This document shows, in pieces, positions 16,008-24,314 of a stretch of DNA of 37,878 nucleotides (positions are counted from its first letter, which is position 1; every line of letters starts with the position of its first letter). The stretch is from an uncultured Thomasclavelia sp. (GTDB lineage Bacteria; Bacillota_I; Bacilli_A; Erysipelotrichales; Coprobacillaceae). The notes under the pieces are model-generated. The model searched no databases and had not been told where the DNA came from. It saw nothing but the letters and a program-made list of their open reading frames with translations. Made by a program: the position numbers and the translations under genes. The stretch spans positions 1 through 37,878 of the forward strand of contig CAJUOR010000010.1 of NCBI GenBank assembly GCA_910588165.1, in the 5' to 3' direction.

Positions 16008-17321
16008 ATGTCTACTGAAAAGAAGTCTTTTATGGACTCGTTAATGGAAAAAGTTGACAGAATCGCCGGACCAATGACAAAATTCGGAAATATTCCATTT
16101 GTTAGATCTATCGTTAATGCGATGGTTGGTTCTATCGGTGTAACAATGGTAGGTTCTATTTTCTTAGTAATCTTCTTGTTATGTTCTGATGGTGGCTTAA
16201 CTGAAACAGCTTTAATTCCATTCTTAAAACCATGGGCTGGGGATTTTGCGTTAATCAACAGCTTATCAATGAGCATCATGGCGGTTTATATCGTTATCGC
16301 ATTCGGTTCTGAATATGCTAATGCTAAAGGCATTAACAAAACTACCGGTGCAGTTGGTGCATTCTTCGCATTTATCTTATTAAACTACAACAGTGTAGGA
16401 AATTTATTCGTTGATGGTGTAGCTGGACCTTCAGCATTAGAAATAACTTACTGGGGTGGAGCAGGGGTTATCACTGCAATGATTGCCGGTGCTATTTCTA
16501 TTAACATTATCGATCAATGTTATAAACATAACATCAGAATTAAATTACCTGATTCTGTACCTCCTGCAATTTCAGACAGTTTCTCAGCAATCATTCCTTA
16601 CTTCTTCATCGCTGTTGTATGTTGGGGCGTTAGAACAATCGCTGATATCAACATTCCTGAATTAGTTGGACAAATGTTATTACCTGTTATGAGTGCTGCA
16701 GATAATATCTTTGTTTACACATTACAACAATTCTTATCTGCATTGTTATGGACTTGTGGTTTACATGGTGATAATATCACCGGTGCAGTTACAAGTGCAT
16801 TCGTTAATACATGGAATATCGAAAACAATGAAGCATTTATGGCCGGTGTGGCTGTTAAAGATTTACCGCACGTTTGGACAGGGAACCTTTGCCGTTTATC
16901 TCAGTGGGTATCATCTTGTTGGCCAATCTTAGTTTATATGTATATGTCAAGCAAGAAATTGCCTCACTTAAAAACTTTAGCAACTGTAAGTTTACCTCCA
17001 GCAGTATTCTGTATCATTGAACCAATCATGTTCGGTTTACCTGTTGTTATGAATGGTTTCTTATTAGTTCCATTTGTTTTAACTCATACTTTAACCGGTG
17101 CTTTAACTTACTTCTTGACTGATATCGGCTTCGTTGGTAAACTTTATGTTAGCTTACCATGGGCAACACCATCTCCTATCTTAGGATATATCGGTGCCGG
17201 TGGATCTATCGGTGGTTTAGTTATCGTATTCATTAACTTTGCTATCGGTTTAGTTATCTTCTATCCATTCTGGAAAGCTTATGAAAAATCAGAACTTGCA
17301 AACATGGAAGCAGGAGCTTAA
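16008..17321 (+). CDS. PTS sugar transporter subunit IIC, lactose/cellobiose family
   Basis: A 437-residue membrane permease with about 10 hydrophobic helices that would import a beta-glucoside-type disaccharide while a IIB phosphorylates it. Family marks are IKLPDSVPPAISDSF near residue 180, LHGDNITG, and CIIEPIMFGLPVVMN near residue 335, which corresponds to the conserved NEP-type substrate loop. The ATG at 16008 follows AAGGGAG. No IIA or IIB is adjacent; the same-family IIB at 2903-3205 and a IIA elsewhere may complete it. It is divergent from the LicR-like regulator, and the shared intergenic region carries two cre/LacI-type sites. It ends in a strong terminator. Confidence 0.9.
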   Translation: MSTEKKSFMDSLMEKVDRIAGPMTKFGNIPFVRSIVNAMVGSIGVTMVGSIFLVIFLLCSDGGLTETALIPFLKPWAGDFALINSLSMSIMAVYIVIAFGSEYANAKGINKTTGAVGAFFAFILLNYNSVGNLFVDGVAGPSALEITYWGGAGVITAMIAGAISINIIDQCYKHNIRIKLPDSVPPAISDSFSAIIPYFFIAVVCWGVRTIADINIPELVGQMLLPVMSAADNIFVYTLQQFLSALLWTCGLHGDNITGAVTSAFVNTWNIENNEAFMAGVAVKDLPHVWTGNLCRLSQWVSSCWPILVYMYMSSKKLPHLKTLATVSLPPAVFCIIEPIMFGLPVVMNGFLLVPFVLTHTLTGALTYFLTDIGFVGKLYVSLPWATPSPILGYIGAGGSIGGLVIVFINFAIGLVIFYPFWKAYEKSELANMEAGA

Positions 17322-17349
17322 TATAAGTTATAAGTAAAGATTTGAAATT

Positions 17350-17378
17350 AAGAAGGCTTTTTTAGGAAAGCCTTCTTT
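17350..17378 (+). terminator. Terminator of the PTS IIC gene
   Basis: AAGAAGGCTTT (17350-17360) pairs with AAAGCCTTCTT (17367-17377), followed by a short T run. Weak T run; partial read-through is possible. Confidence 0.7.
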
Positions 17379-17404
17379 CACTCATAAAGGAGGAATAAAG
17401 TTAT

Positions 17405-17830
17405 ATGAAAACATGTCCATATTGTCAAAAAGATTTACCAAATGATTCTGTATTTTGTACTTATTGTGGAAAATCGTTAGACGGAAAACAAGATAAGAAT
17501 GAGAAAGAGGAAGTGAAATTAAAGAAAAATCCTCGTAAGAATAATTGGGCAATTTTAGGACTCCTTTTATTGTTGACCGGATTATTTGGTTTTGACTTTA
17601 TTTTAGGAACGGTATTTCAAGCAGTTGGTTTGAATGAAACAGTACCGTTTTATATCAGTTTTGTATTATATATTGGTGCAATTATTTGCGGTGTTTTATC
17701 TTTATATGTTGATAAAAAAGATAAGTCTAAAGGTTTTGAAGCCAATGGAAATAGTGGTTTTGCTTATGTTTCTATTTGTCTTAGTCTGTTTACAGCCCTA
17801 GCCAACTTATCTCAAGTTATTTTGAAATAG
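17405..17830 (+). CDS. Zinc-ribbon membrane protein 1
   Basis: A 141-residue protein. The N-terminal zinc ribbon MKTCPYCQKDLPNDSVFCTYC supplies two CxxC pairs; residues 25-45 are charged and Lys-rich; three hydrophobic segments follow (about 50-68, 78-100 and 115-138). Such zinc_ribbon_2 proteins with transmembrane helices are common in Firmicutes, and their functions are mostly unknown. AAAGGAGG precedes the ATG by 11 bases. The next gene encodes a second protein of the same layout, so they probably form a pair. No specific link to the sugar pathway is visible. Confidence 0.75.
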   Translation: MKTCPYCQKDLPNDSVFCTYCGKSLDGKQDKNEKEEVKLKKNPRKNNWAILGLLLLLTGLFGFDFILGTVFQAVGLNETVPFYISFVLYIGAIICGVLSLYVDKKDKSKGFEANGNSGFAYVSICLSLFTALANLSQVILK

Positions 17831-17840
17831 AGAGGTGTTA

Positions 17841-18329
17841 ATGATGTATTGTCGAAAATGTGGTACAAAAATTAAAGAAACAGCTCAGTTTTGTGAGAAT
17901 TGTGGGGCAGAAGTCATTTTAGTGAAGCAGAGAAGTTATACTGAGAAATATAAGGAAAATAAAGAGAAGGAAAAAGTTACGCAACAAAATATGTCTAAAA
18001 AGCAAAAAGAGATGCGTCAAAAACATGACGATATCCAAAACCCATATATTTCGGCATGTTTGATTGCGGCGTGCGTTTCTTTAGCATTAGCCATTTTTCC
18101 ATGGAATTTAATTGGTAAAGGTATCGGTACAAGTTTAGCGATGCGAATTGCCGTTGTTGTGTTTGCCCTGTTAGGTGATTATCACGCAACCAAGGCAAAA
18201 CAGACCAATCTTTATATTAAACAACGATATGGATTTGAGCTCCAACCCAGTGCAGTTAAATTAGGGAACGCTTTATCTATATTTGCAACGATTATGGGCT
18301 TATTTGCTTTATTTACTTATGGGGGATAA
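17841..18329 (+). CDS. Zinc-ribbon membrane protein 2
   Basis: A 162-residue protein with an N-terminal zinc ribbon (MMYCRKCGTKIKETAQFCENC), a long basic linker (about residues 32-65) predicted to be helical or coiled, and two or three hydrophobic segments after residue 68. It starts 10 bp after the first zinc-ribbon gene and shares its layout, though not an obvious close sequence match. The ATG at 17841 has AGAGGTG upstream; a GTG at 17835 is part of that site. Function unknown. Confidence 0.75.
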   Translation: MMYCRKCGTKIKETAQFCENCGAEVILVKQRSYTEKYKENKEKEKVTQQNMSKKQKEMRQKHDDIQNPYISACLIAACVSLALAIFPWNLIGKGIGTSLAMRIAVVVFALLGDYHATKAKQTNLYIKQRYGFELQPSAVKLGNALSIFATIMGLFALFTYGG

Positions 18330-18360
18330 TGCCTTTTTTTCAATACATGGAGGTTAGAAG

Positions 18361-19287
18361 ATGAACGTATTATTTTTTAAACCGATTCCACGTCCTGCCA
18401 TTTGGGGACATACATTGGTTAAAGATTATTTTGGATATGCTGAATTTCCTGAAGGAATTGGACAATCATGGTCATTTAGTGCCCAGAAAGATGCTTCTAC
18501 AGTTTGTATGAGTGAGCCTTTTCTTGGCCAAACATTAAGAGAGTTATGGGATGAGCATCAAGAATTATTCGGTTGTCCAAATGAAGAGTTTCCTGTCATT
18601 ATTTCACTTGTAGGACCGGAAGATGATTTAAGTATTCAAGTTCACCCAGATCAAGAACACGCCCAAAAGAAAGGTTTCTCTTCGGGAAAAAACGAAGCAT
18701 GGTATTTTATTGATTCAAAAGAAGGGGCAAACATCGTCTATGGACATAATGCCAAAGATGAAAAAGAATTGTATGAATATATCAGACAAGATCGTTGGGA
18801 CGATTTAATCAGACATTTAGATGTACATACAGATGATTTTGTTTATTTACCGGCAGGACTATTGCACGCCCTAAGAAAAGGCAGTGTTGTTTATGAAATT
18901 CAACAAGCGACAGATATTACTTATCGCTTTTATGATTATCATCGAAAAGACGATAAAGGTAATGAAAGAGAATTGCATTTAGATGAGGCGATTGATTGTT
19001 TATCCTACAATCAGGAAGATATGGAAAACAATATTCAGCCTATTATAACAGAAATGGCAAACGGAAAACAAACCGTTTTCATGTCAAATGATTCATTTAC
19101 GGTAACAAAATTAGAGATTACAGGAGAAAATGAATACCAGTCAAATCATTATCAACTTGCGACAGTTGTCAAAGGCGAAGGCAGTGTTGATAATCAACAA
19201 GTAAAAGTCGGAGATAATTTCTTGATACCGGTTCATCAAAAGGTTGTGATGAACGGGAATATGGTTATTATGATGACCACAAAATAG
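18361..19287 (+). CDS. manA: Mannose-6-phosphate isomerase, class I
   Basis: A 308-residue zinc enzyme of the short Firmicutes type that interconverts mannose 6-phosphate and fructose 6-phosphate. The zinc ligands are visible: Gln93 and His95 in IQVHPDQEHA, Glu112 in NEAWYF and His169 in PAGLLHAL. The start MNVLFFKPIPRPAIWGH is typical, with TGGAGGTTAG as ribosome site. It is the first of a run of sugar-phosphate genes: the first GH1 follows after only 10 bp. This places the formation of fructose 6-phosphate, the glycolytic entry point, inside the glycoside locus. Activity on other aldose 6-phosphates is possible. Confidence 0.9.
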   Translation: MNVLFFKPIPRPAIWGHTLVKDYFGYAEFPEGIGQSWSFSAQKDASTVCMSEPFLGQTLRELWDEHQELFGCPNEEFPVIISLVGPEDDLSIQVHPDQEHAQKKGFSSGKNEAWYFIDSKEGANIVYGHNAKDEKELYEYIRQDRWDDLIRHLDVHTDDFVYLPAGLLHALRKGSVVYEIQQATDITYRFYDYHRKDDKGNERELHLDEAIDCLSYNQEDMENNIQPIITEMANGKQTVFMSNDSFTVTKLEITGENEYQSNHYQLATVVKGEGSVDNQQVKVGDNFLIPVHQKVVMNGNMVIMMTTK

Positions 19288-19297
19288 GAGGGACAAA

Positions 19298-20716
19298 ATG
19301 AAAAAAGATTTTTTATGGGGTGCGGCATTAAGCAATGTGCAAGCCGAAGGTGGCTATCTTGAAGATGGCAAAGGTTTAAACGTTTATGATACTTTGGTCG
19401 TTACACCTGAACCCGGCATTGAACCGATGTTTTGTGATACAAGTGTTGCGACAGACCATTATCATCATTATAAAGAAGATATTGATTTAATGGCAGAGAT
19501 GGGCTTTAAGGCATACCGTTTCTCAGTCGTTTGGTCAAGAATTCACCCTAACGGAGATGATGAACAGCCAAATGAAAAGGGCTTAGATTATTATGAAGAT
19601 ATGATTGACTATATGAAATCAAAAGGCATTGAACCGGTCGTTTCATTAGTTCATTTTGATATGCCCGATCATCTTTTAAGGGCATATAATGGTTTTATGA
19701 ATAAACAAGTCATTGAGTTTTACGCAAGACACGTTGCAAGAGTGGTTGAGCGTTTAAAAGGTAAGGTTAAATATTGGTTGACTTATAATGAGATTAACTT
19801 AGCTTATTCACAAAGTGATTTAGTTGCGGGGGCTTATCTTCCCGAAGGCATGACAAGACAGGAAATGTTTGTGCAATTAAGTACCAATGTTCAAATTGCC
19901 CATGCAAGAGCAGTTGAGGCTATCAAGCGTATTGATCCTCAAGCCAAGGTCGGTGGTATGATTGGACACGCACCATTTTATCCAATGACTTGCAAGGCGG
20001 AAGACATTTTAGCAGCTGATTTTAAAAACAAGTTACATAATTACTATGCTTATGACACGATGGTTTTCGGTGAATTACCGATTTACTTCAAAACATATGC
20101 TCAAAATAGAAATATTGAAATTCCGCTTAATGAAGATGAAAAGTGTGTGATTAAAGACTCATCTGAGAAATTAGATTTCTTGGCATTCTCTTACTATCGC
20201 AGCAATGTTCAATCATCTTTCTCTGAAATTGAAGACTTAATCGAAAGAGAAGATGCGATTTTATTCGATCATCGCCGTCAAAAAAATCCTTACTATAAAG
20301 CTAACGAATGGGGCTGGCAAATTGATGAAGAAGGCTTAAGATATTCTTTAGTTGACTTCTACCATCGCTATCATAAGCCATTGTTTATTGTTGAAAACGG
20401 TATTGGGATTGATGAAAAATTGGTCGATGGCAAAGTTTACGATGATGAACGTATTGGTTATTACCAAAAACATATCTCTAGTATCATCAAAGCTGTAGAG
20501 CATAACGGTGTTGATTTAATGGGATATTTAGCTTGGAGTCCGATCGACTTTTTGAGTAGTCACAAAGAAATCCGTAAAAGATATGGCTTTGTCTATGTTA
20601 ATAGAGATTTTAAAGACTTATTGGACTTAAAGAGATATAAAAAGAAATCTTTCTATTGGTATCAAAAAGTGATTAAAACCAACGGTAAAGACTTAGAAAA
20701 TGATATTGAATATTAG
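19298..20716 (+). CDS. GH1 6-phospho-beta-glycosidase, copy 1 of a tandem pair
   Basis: A 472-residue cytoplasmic (beta/alpha)8 retaining glycosidase. The acid/base Glu165 is in WLTYNEINLA and the nucleophile Glu366 in FIVENGIG; Gln15 and His119 (VHFDMP) of the -1 subsite are present. The phosphate-binding signature of the 6-phospho subfamily appears at 419-429 (LSSHKEIRKRY: Ser, Lys and Tyr). It should hydrolyse a PTS-imported 6-phospho-beta-glycoside. It follows manA closely, with AGGAGG before the ATG. Its first 124 residues are identical to the next gene's, and 197 bp (19460-19656) are identical at DNA level, a sign of recent gene conversion. Confidence 0.92.
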   Translation: MKKDFLWGAALSNVQAEGGYLEDGKGLNVYDTLVVTPEPGIEPMFCDTSVATDHYHHYKEDIDLMAEMGFKAYRFSVVWSRIHPNGDDEQPNEKGLDYYEDMIDYMKSKGIEPVVSLVHFDMPDHLLRAYNGFMNKQVIEFYARHVARVVERLKGKVKYWLTYNEINLAYSQSDLVAGAYLPEGMTRQEMFVQLSTNVQIAHARAVEAIKRIDPQAKVGGMIGHAPFYPMTCKAEDILAADFKNKLHNYYAYDTMVFGELPIYFKTYAQNRNIEIPLNEDEKCVIKDSSEKLDFLAFSYYRSNVQSSFSEIEDLIEREDAILFDHRRQKNPYYKANEWGWQIDEEGLRYSLVDFYHRYHKPLFIVENGIGIDEKLVDGKVYDDERIGYYQKHISSIIKAVEHNGVDLMGYLAWSPIDFLSSHKEIRKRYGFVYVNRDFKDLLDLKRYKKKSFYWYQKVIKTNGKDLENDIEY

Positions 20717-20727
20717 AGGTGATAACG

Positions 20728-22146
20728 ATGAAAAAAGATTTTTTATGGGGAGCGGCATTAAGTAATGTCCAAGCCGAAGGCGGTTACCTTGAAGATGGTA
20801 AAGGGTTAAATGTCTATGATACCTTAGTCGTTACACCGGAACCCGGCATTGAACCGATGTTTTGTGATACAAGTGTTGCGACTGATCACTATCATCATTA
20901 TAAAGAAGATATTGATTTAATGGCAGAGATGGGCTTTAAGGCATACCGTTTCTCAGTCGTTTGGTCAAGAATTCACCCTAACGGAGATGATGAACAGCCA
21001 AATGAAAAGGGCTTAGATTATTATGAAGATATGATTGACTATATGAAATCAAAAGGCATTGAACCGGTCGTTTCATTAGTTCATTTCGATATGCCCGATT
21101 ACTTAGCTAAAAACTATAACGGGTTTTTGAGTAAAGAAGTCATTGATTTTTATGCCATGCACGTTGCAAGCGTGGTTGAACGTTTAAAAGGCAAGGTTAA
21201 ATATTGGATTACTTATAATGAAGTCAACACGGCACCATTAGGACCACAGTTAGTTGCCGGGGCAGTTAAACCTGAAAATATGAGCCAAGCCGAATTATTT
21301 TCACAATTAACGATCAATACCCAAGTCGCCCACGCTAAAGCAGTAGAAGCGATTAAGCGAATCGATCCTCAAGCCCAAGTTGCCGGAATGATTAACTATA
21401 CACCATTTTATCCGATGACTTGTCAATCTGAAGATGTGATTGCCGCTGATTTTAAGAATAAGATGGTTAATGAATTGACATTCGATATTATGACAAGCGG
21501 GAAATTACCATATTACTTTGAACACTATATGAAAGTAAGAAATGTTGAAGTTGATTTTAGTCAAGAAGAAAGATCGATTATCGAACAGTCAGCCCAAAAA
21601 CTAGATTATTTGACGTTCTCTTATTATCAAAGTGCTGTTCAATCTTCTTTTGCGGATATTCAAGATCCTATCGCTTTAGAAGATGCTATTTTATATGATT
21701 CTCGCCGTCAAAAAAATCCCTACTACAAGGCAAATGAATGGGGTTGGCAAATTGACAATGAAGGCTTAAGATATGCCTTAATCCATTTATATTCTCGTTA
21801 TCAAAAACCATTATTCATTGTTGAAAACGGTATAGGAATTGATGAAAAACTAGTCGATGGTAAAGTTTATGATGACAAGCGTATTGCTTACTATCAAAAA
21901 CACATCGCAAGCTTAATGAAAGCTGTTGATGAAGACGGAATTGATTTAATGGGATATTTAGCTTGGAGTCCGATTGACTTTTTGAGCAGCCACAAAGAAA
22001 TCCGTAAGAGATATGGCTTTGTCTACGTCAATCGAGATTTTAAAGACTTACTGGATTTGAGAAGATATAAAAAGAAATCTTTCTATTGGTATCAAAAAGT
22101 GATTCAAACCAACGGAGAAGATTTAGAAAACAATATCGAATATTAA
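20728..22146 (+). CDS. GH1 6-phospho-beta-glycosidase, copy 2 of a tandem pair
   Basis: A 472-residue paralogue of the preceding enzyme. Acid/base Glu165 lies in WITYNEVNTA and nucleophile Glu366 in FIVENGIG; the C-terminal phosphate-binding stretch is the same. N-terminal and C-terminal ends match copy 1 almost exactly, while residues of about 125-320, which line the aglycone side, differ a lot (for example after the acid/base: TAPLGPQLV against LAYSQSDLV). This suggests different aglycone preference with the same glycone. The ATG at 20728 follows AGAGGTGATAA; it is 11 bp after copy 1. Confidence 0.92.
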   Translation: MKKDFLWGAALSNVQAEGGYLEDGKGLNVYDTLVVTPEPGIEPMFCDTSVATDHYHHYKEDIDLMAEMGFKAYRFSVVWSRIHPNGDDEQPNEKGLDYYEDMIDYMKSKGIEPVVSLVHFDMPDYLAKNYNGFLSKEVIDFYAMHVASVVERLKGKVKYWITYNEVNTAPLGPQLVAGAVKPENMSQAELFSQLTINTQVAHAKAVEAIKRIDPQAQVAGMINYTPFYPMTCQSEDVIAADFKNKMVNELTFDIMTSGKLPYYFEHYMKVRNVEVDFSQEERSIIEQSAQKLDYLTFSYYQSAVQSSFADIQDPIALEDAILYDSRRQKNPYYKANEWGWQIDNEGLRYALIHLYSRYQKPLFIVENGIGIDEKLVDGKVYDDKRIAYYQKHIASLMKAVDEDGIDLMGYLAWSPIDFLSSHKEIRKRYGFVYVNRDFKDLLDLRRYKKKSFYWYQKVIQTNGEDLENNIEY

Positions 22147-22184
22147 AAAATGACCGCAAGACGTAAATTAAATAGGAGGTTATG

Positions 22185-22877
22185 ATGAAAGAATATTCTC
22201 AAGACTATTTAGCGAGCTTTATCGATCATGCTGTTTTAGATCCGGCAATGACCCTTGAGCAATTAAAAGCTAATATCATGATAGGTGTTAATTATAATTG
22301 TAAAAGTGTTTGCGTTAACCCTTCTGTCATTGATATTGCGAAGGAATGTATTCTAAACTCAAATGTTAAGCTATGCGTCGTTTGTGATTTTCCATTTGGG
22401 CAAAGTCATAAAGCTTCAAAGGTTGCTCAAGCTCAAGCGATTATTGCGAAAGGTGATATTTTTGAAATTGATTTAGTTGCCAATTACGGTTTGATTAAAA
22501 GTCATCAACTAGATATAGTTACTGATGAAATCAAAGCTGTCAGAGAGGTTTGTCATCAGCATGGGGTTAGCTTAAAAGTTATTATCGAGTCAGATGCTTT
22601 AAACGATGATGAAATCAAAGATGCTGTGGCTTGTTGTATTGCCGGAAAGGCGGATTTTGTGAAAACCTCTACGGGATATTTTAAAAGCGATCATATTGAA
22701 GGGGCTTCACCTAGAGTGATTGAATTGATTGTCAAAGAAGCTAACGGGAAAATTAAAGTGAAGGGATCAGGTTGTGTCCGTTCAAAAGAAAGACTGATTG
22801 AGCTTATCGAATTAGGTATTGATAGAGCTGGGGTAGGATGTTCTTCCACGAAGAAAATCCTAGATGACAATGAATAA
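22185..22877 (+). CDS. deoC: Deoxyribose-phosphate aldolase-family protein (DeoC)
   Basis: A 230-residue class I aldolase. The Schiff-base Lys160 lies in DFVKTSTGY and the second catalytic Lys193 in KVKGSGCVR, matching the DeoC pattern; the EIDLVANYG strand at 94-102 matches the family's EIDMVxNxG. DeoC splits 2-deoxyribose 5-phosphate to glyceraldehyde 3-phosphate and acetaldehyde. Within a glycoside cluster it could act on a related deoxy or keto sugar phosphate, but this is a guess. GGAGG stands two bases from one ATG (22182) and five from the next (22185), the likelier start. It overlaps the following GH1 gene by eight bases. Confidence 0.85.
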   Translation: MKEYSQDYLASFIDHAVLDPAMTLEQLKANIMIGVNYNCKSVCVNPSVIDIAKECILNSNVKLCVVCDFPFGQSHKASKVAQAQAIIAKGDIFEIDLVANYGLIKSHQLDIVTDEIKAVREVCHQHGVSLKVIIESDALNDDEIKDAVACCIAGKADFVKTSTGYFKSDHIEGASPRVIELIVKEANGKIKVKGSGCVRSKERLIELIELGIDRAGVGCSSTKKILDDNE

Positions 22878-24231
22878 GCCGTTTTTATGGGGAAGTTCCA
22901 TTAGTGGCGGACAATGCGAAGGTGGTTTTGCTTCACGCAGTGCTACCGTCGTTGATGTCATTCCTCAAGGAAAAGATACAAGATTTTCTTTTATGAACAA
23001 TCCCGGTATTTATATCAATCAACAGCCTCAAGATAACTATACATCACAAGTAGGTGTAGAATTTTATTCACACTATAAAGAAGATATTGCGCTATATGCG
23101 AAATTAGGCTTAAAGGCTTTAAGATTTTCGGTTTTATGGTCACGTGTGTTCCTAGATGAAAATATGGTTGAAAATGAAGAAGGTTTAAAGTTTTATGATA
23201 ACGTGATTGATGAGTTAATCAAACATGGTATCGAACCTGTCATTACGACAATTCATTTCGATATGCCATTATGGCTTGTGAAGAAATATAACGGATTTGC
23301 GAATCGTAAAGCAGTTGAACTATACCAAAAATATGTGGAAACAATTGTCAAGAGGTATCATGATAGAGTTAAATATTGGATTTCCTTTTGTGAAATCAAT
23401 GTGATGAATCATGCTTTATATATGGTTGGTGGGGCGATTGTTCAACAAGGAGAAAATCGTGAACAAGTATTACATCAATGTGCTTATCACAAATTGCTTG
23501 CTAACGCATGGTTGGTTAAAATTTGTCATGAAATTGACCCAACGCTTCAGGTCGGCTGTGAAGTTGCCGGCACGCCTTGTTATCCACTAACTTCATCTCC
23601 AAAAGATTATCAGTTAATGGTTGAAAGTGAAAGAAGCAATAATCGCTATACTGATGTGATGGTAAAAGGACGCTATCCATATTATTTTCTTAAGGAAATG
23701 TTAGAGTATGGGATTGAGATGAAAGCAGAGGATTTAGAAATTCTCAAGGAAAATACCCTTGATTTCATTGCTGTGTCTTATTATAAGAGTGGTTTAGCTT
23801 CACATGAAGGGGTTACGTCTAATCCATGCTTAGAGAAAACTGCTTTTGGCTGGACGATTGATCCGGAAGGCTTCCGTATCATGTTGAACAATATGTATGA
23901 GCGTTATGAAATACCGATTTTGGTTGTAGAAAATGGTTTAGGTACTTATGATAAAGTCGAAGATGGGCAAATCCATGACAAGTATCGCATTGATTATCTT
24001 GCTAAACATATTCAACAAATGAAATTAGCAATTCAAGATGGCGTCAATGTTATCGGTTATTTAACTTGGGCAGCGATGGATCTTGTTTCGACAACTGAGG
24101 GTATGATGTCAAAACGTTATGGGTTTATTTATGTCGATAGAAATGATGATGGTAGTGGGACACTTCAACGTACACCTAAAGATTCATTTTATTGGTATCA
24201 GGCTTTAATCAAAAAAGAAAGTCAACAGTAG
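22870..24231 (+). CDS. GH1 6-phospho-beta-glycosidase 3, Cys before the acid/base Glu
   Basis: A 453-residue GH1 enzyme. The nucleophile is Glu354 (LVVENGLG) and the acid/base candidate is Glu175, but the motif reads WISFCEIN, with Cys174 where nearly all GH1 enzymes have Asn. That Asn normally binds the 2-OH of the glycone, so the 2-position of the substrate may differ or activity may be altered. The His of HFDMP (129-133) and the phosphate-binding VSTTEGMMSKRYGF (Ser, Lys415, Tyr417) are present. It overlaps the end of deoC and has no clear ribosome site, so it is translationally coupled to it. A strong hairpin terminates the unit. Confidence 0.88.
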   Translation: MNKPFLWGSSISGGQCEGGFASRSATVVDVIPQGKDTRFSFMNNPGIYINQQPQDNYTSQVGVEFYSHYKEDIALYAKLGLKALRFSVLWSRVFLDENMVENEEGLKFYDNVIDELIKHGIEPVITTIHFDMPLWLVKKYNGFANRKAVELYQKYVETIVKRYHDRVKYWISFCEINVMNHALYMVGGAIVQQGENREQVLHQCAYHKLLANAWLVKICHEIDPTLQVGCEVAGTPCYPLTSSPKDYQLMVESERSNNRYTDVMVKGRYPYYFLKEMLEYGIEMKAEDLEILKENTLDFIAVSYYKSGLASHEGVTSNPCLEKTAFGWTIDPEGFRIMLNNMYERYEIPILVVENGLGTYDKVEDGQIHDKYRIDYLAKHIQQMKLAIQDGVNVIGYLTWAAMDLVSTTEGMMSKRYGFIYVDRNDDGSGTLQRTPKDSFYWYQALIKKESQQ

Positions 24232-24255
24232 TTAATAAAAGAGATAGCATGCTAA

Positions 24256-24306
24256 AAACCGACCTTGCTAAGTTAGATTAAAAATCTAATGGAGTAAGGT
24301 CGGTTT
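24256..24306 (+). terminator. Long hairpin between convergent GH1-3 and LacI genes
   Basis: AAACCGACCTT (24256-24266) pairs with AAGGTCGGTTT (24296-24306), and an inner TTAGATT/AATCTAA stem extends it. The T run is short, but position and stability suggest a terminator, possibly acting in both directions. Confidence 0.7.
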
Positions 24307-24314
24307 AAATGTTG

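Noticed and set aside
16483..16932. Small plus-strand frames inside the PTS IIC gene
   Set aside because: They lie out of frame in a clear membrane protein gene and lack ribosome sites or recognisable features.
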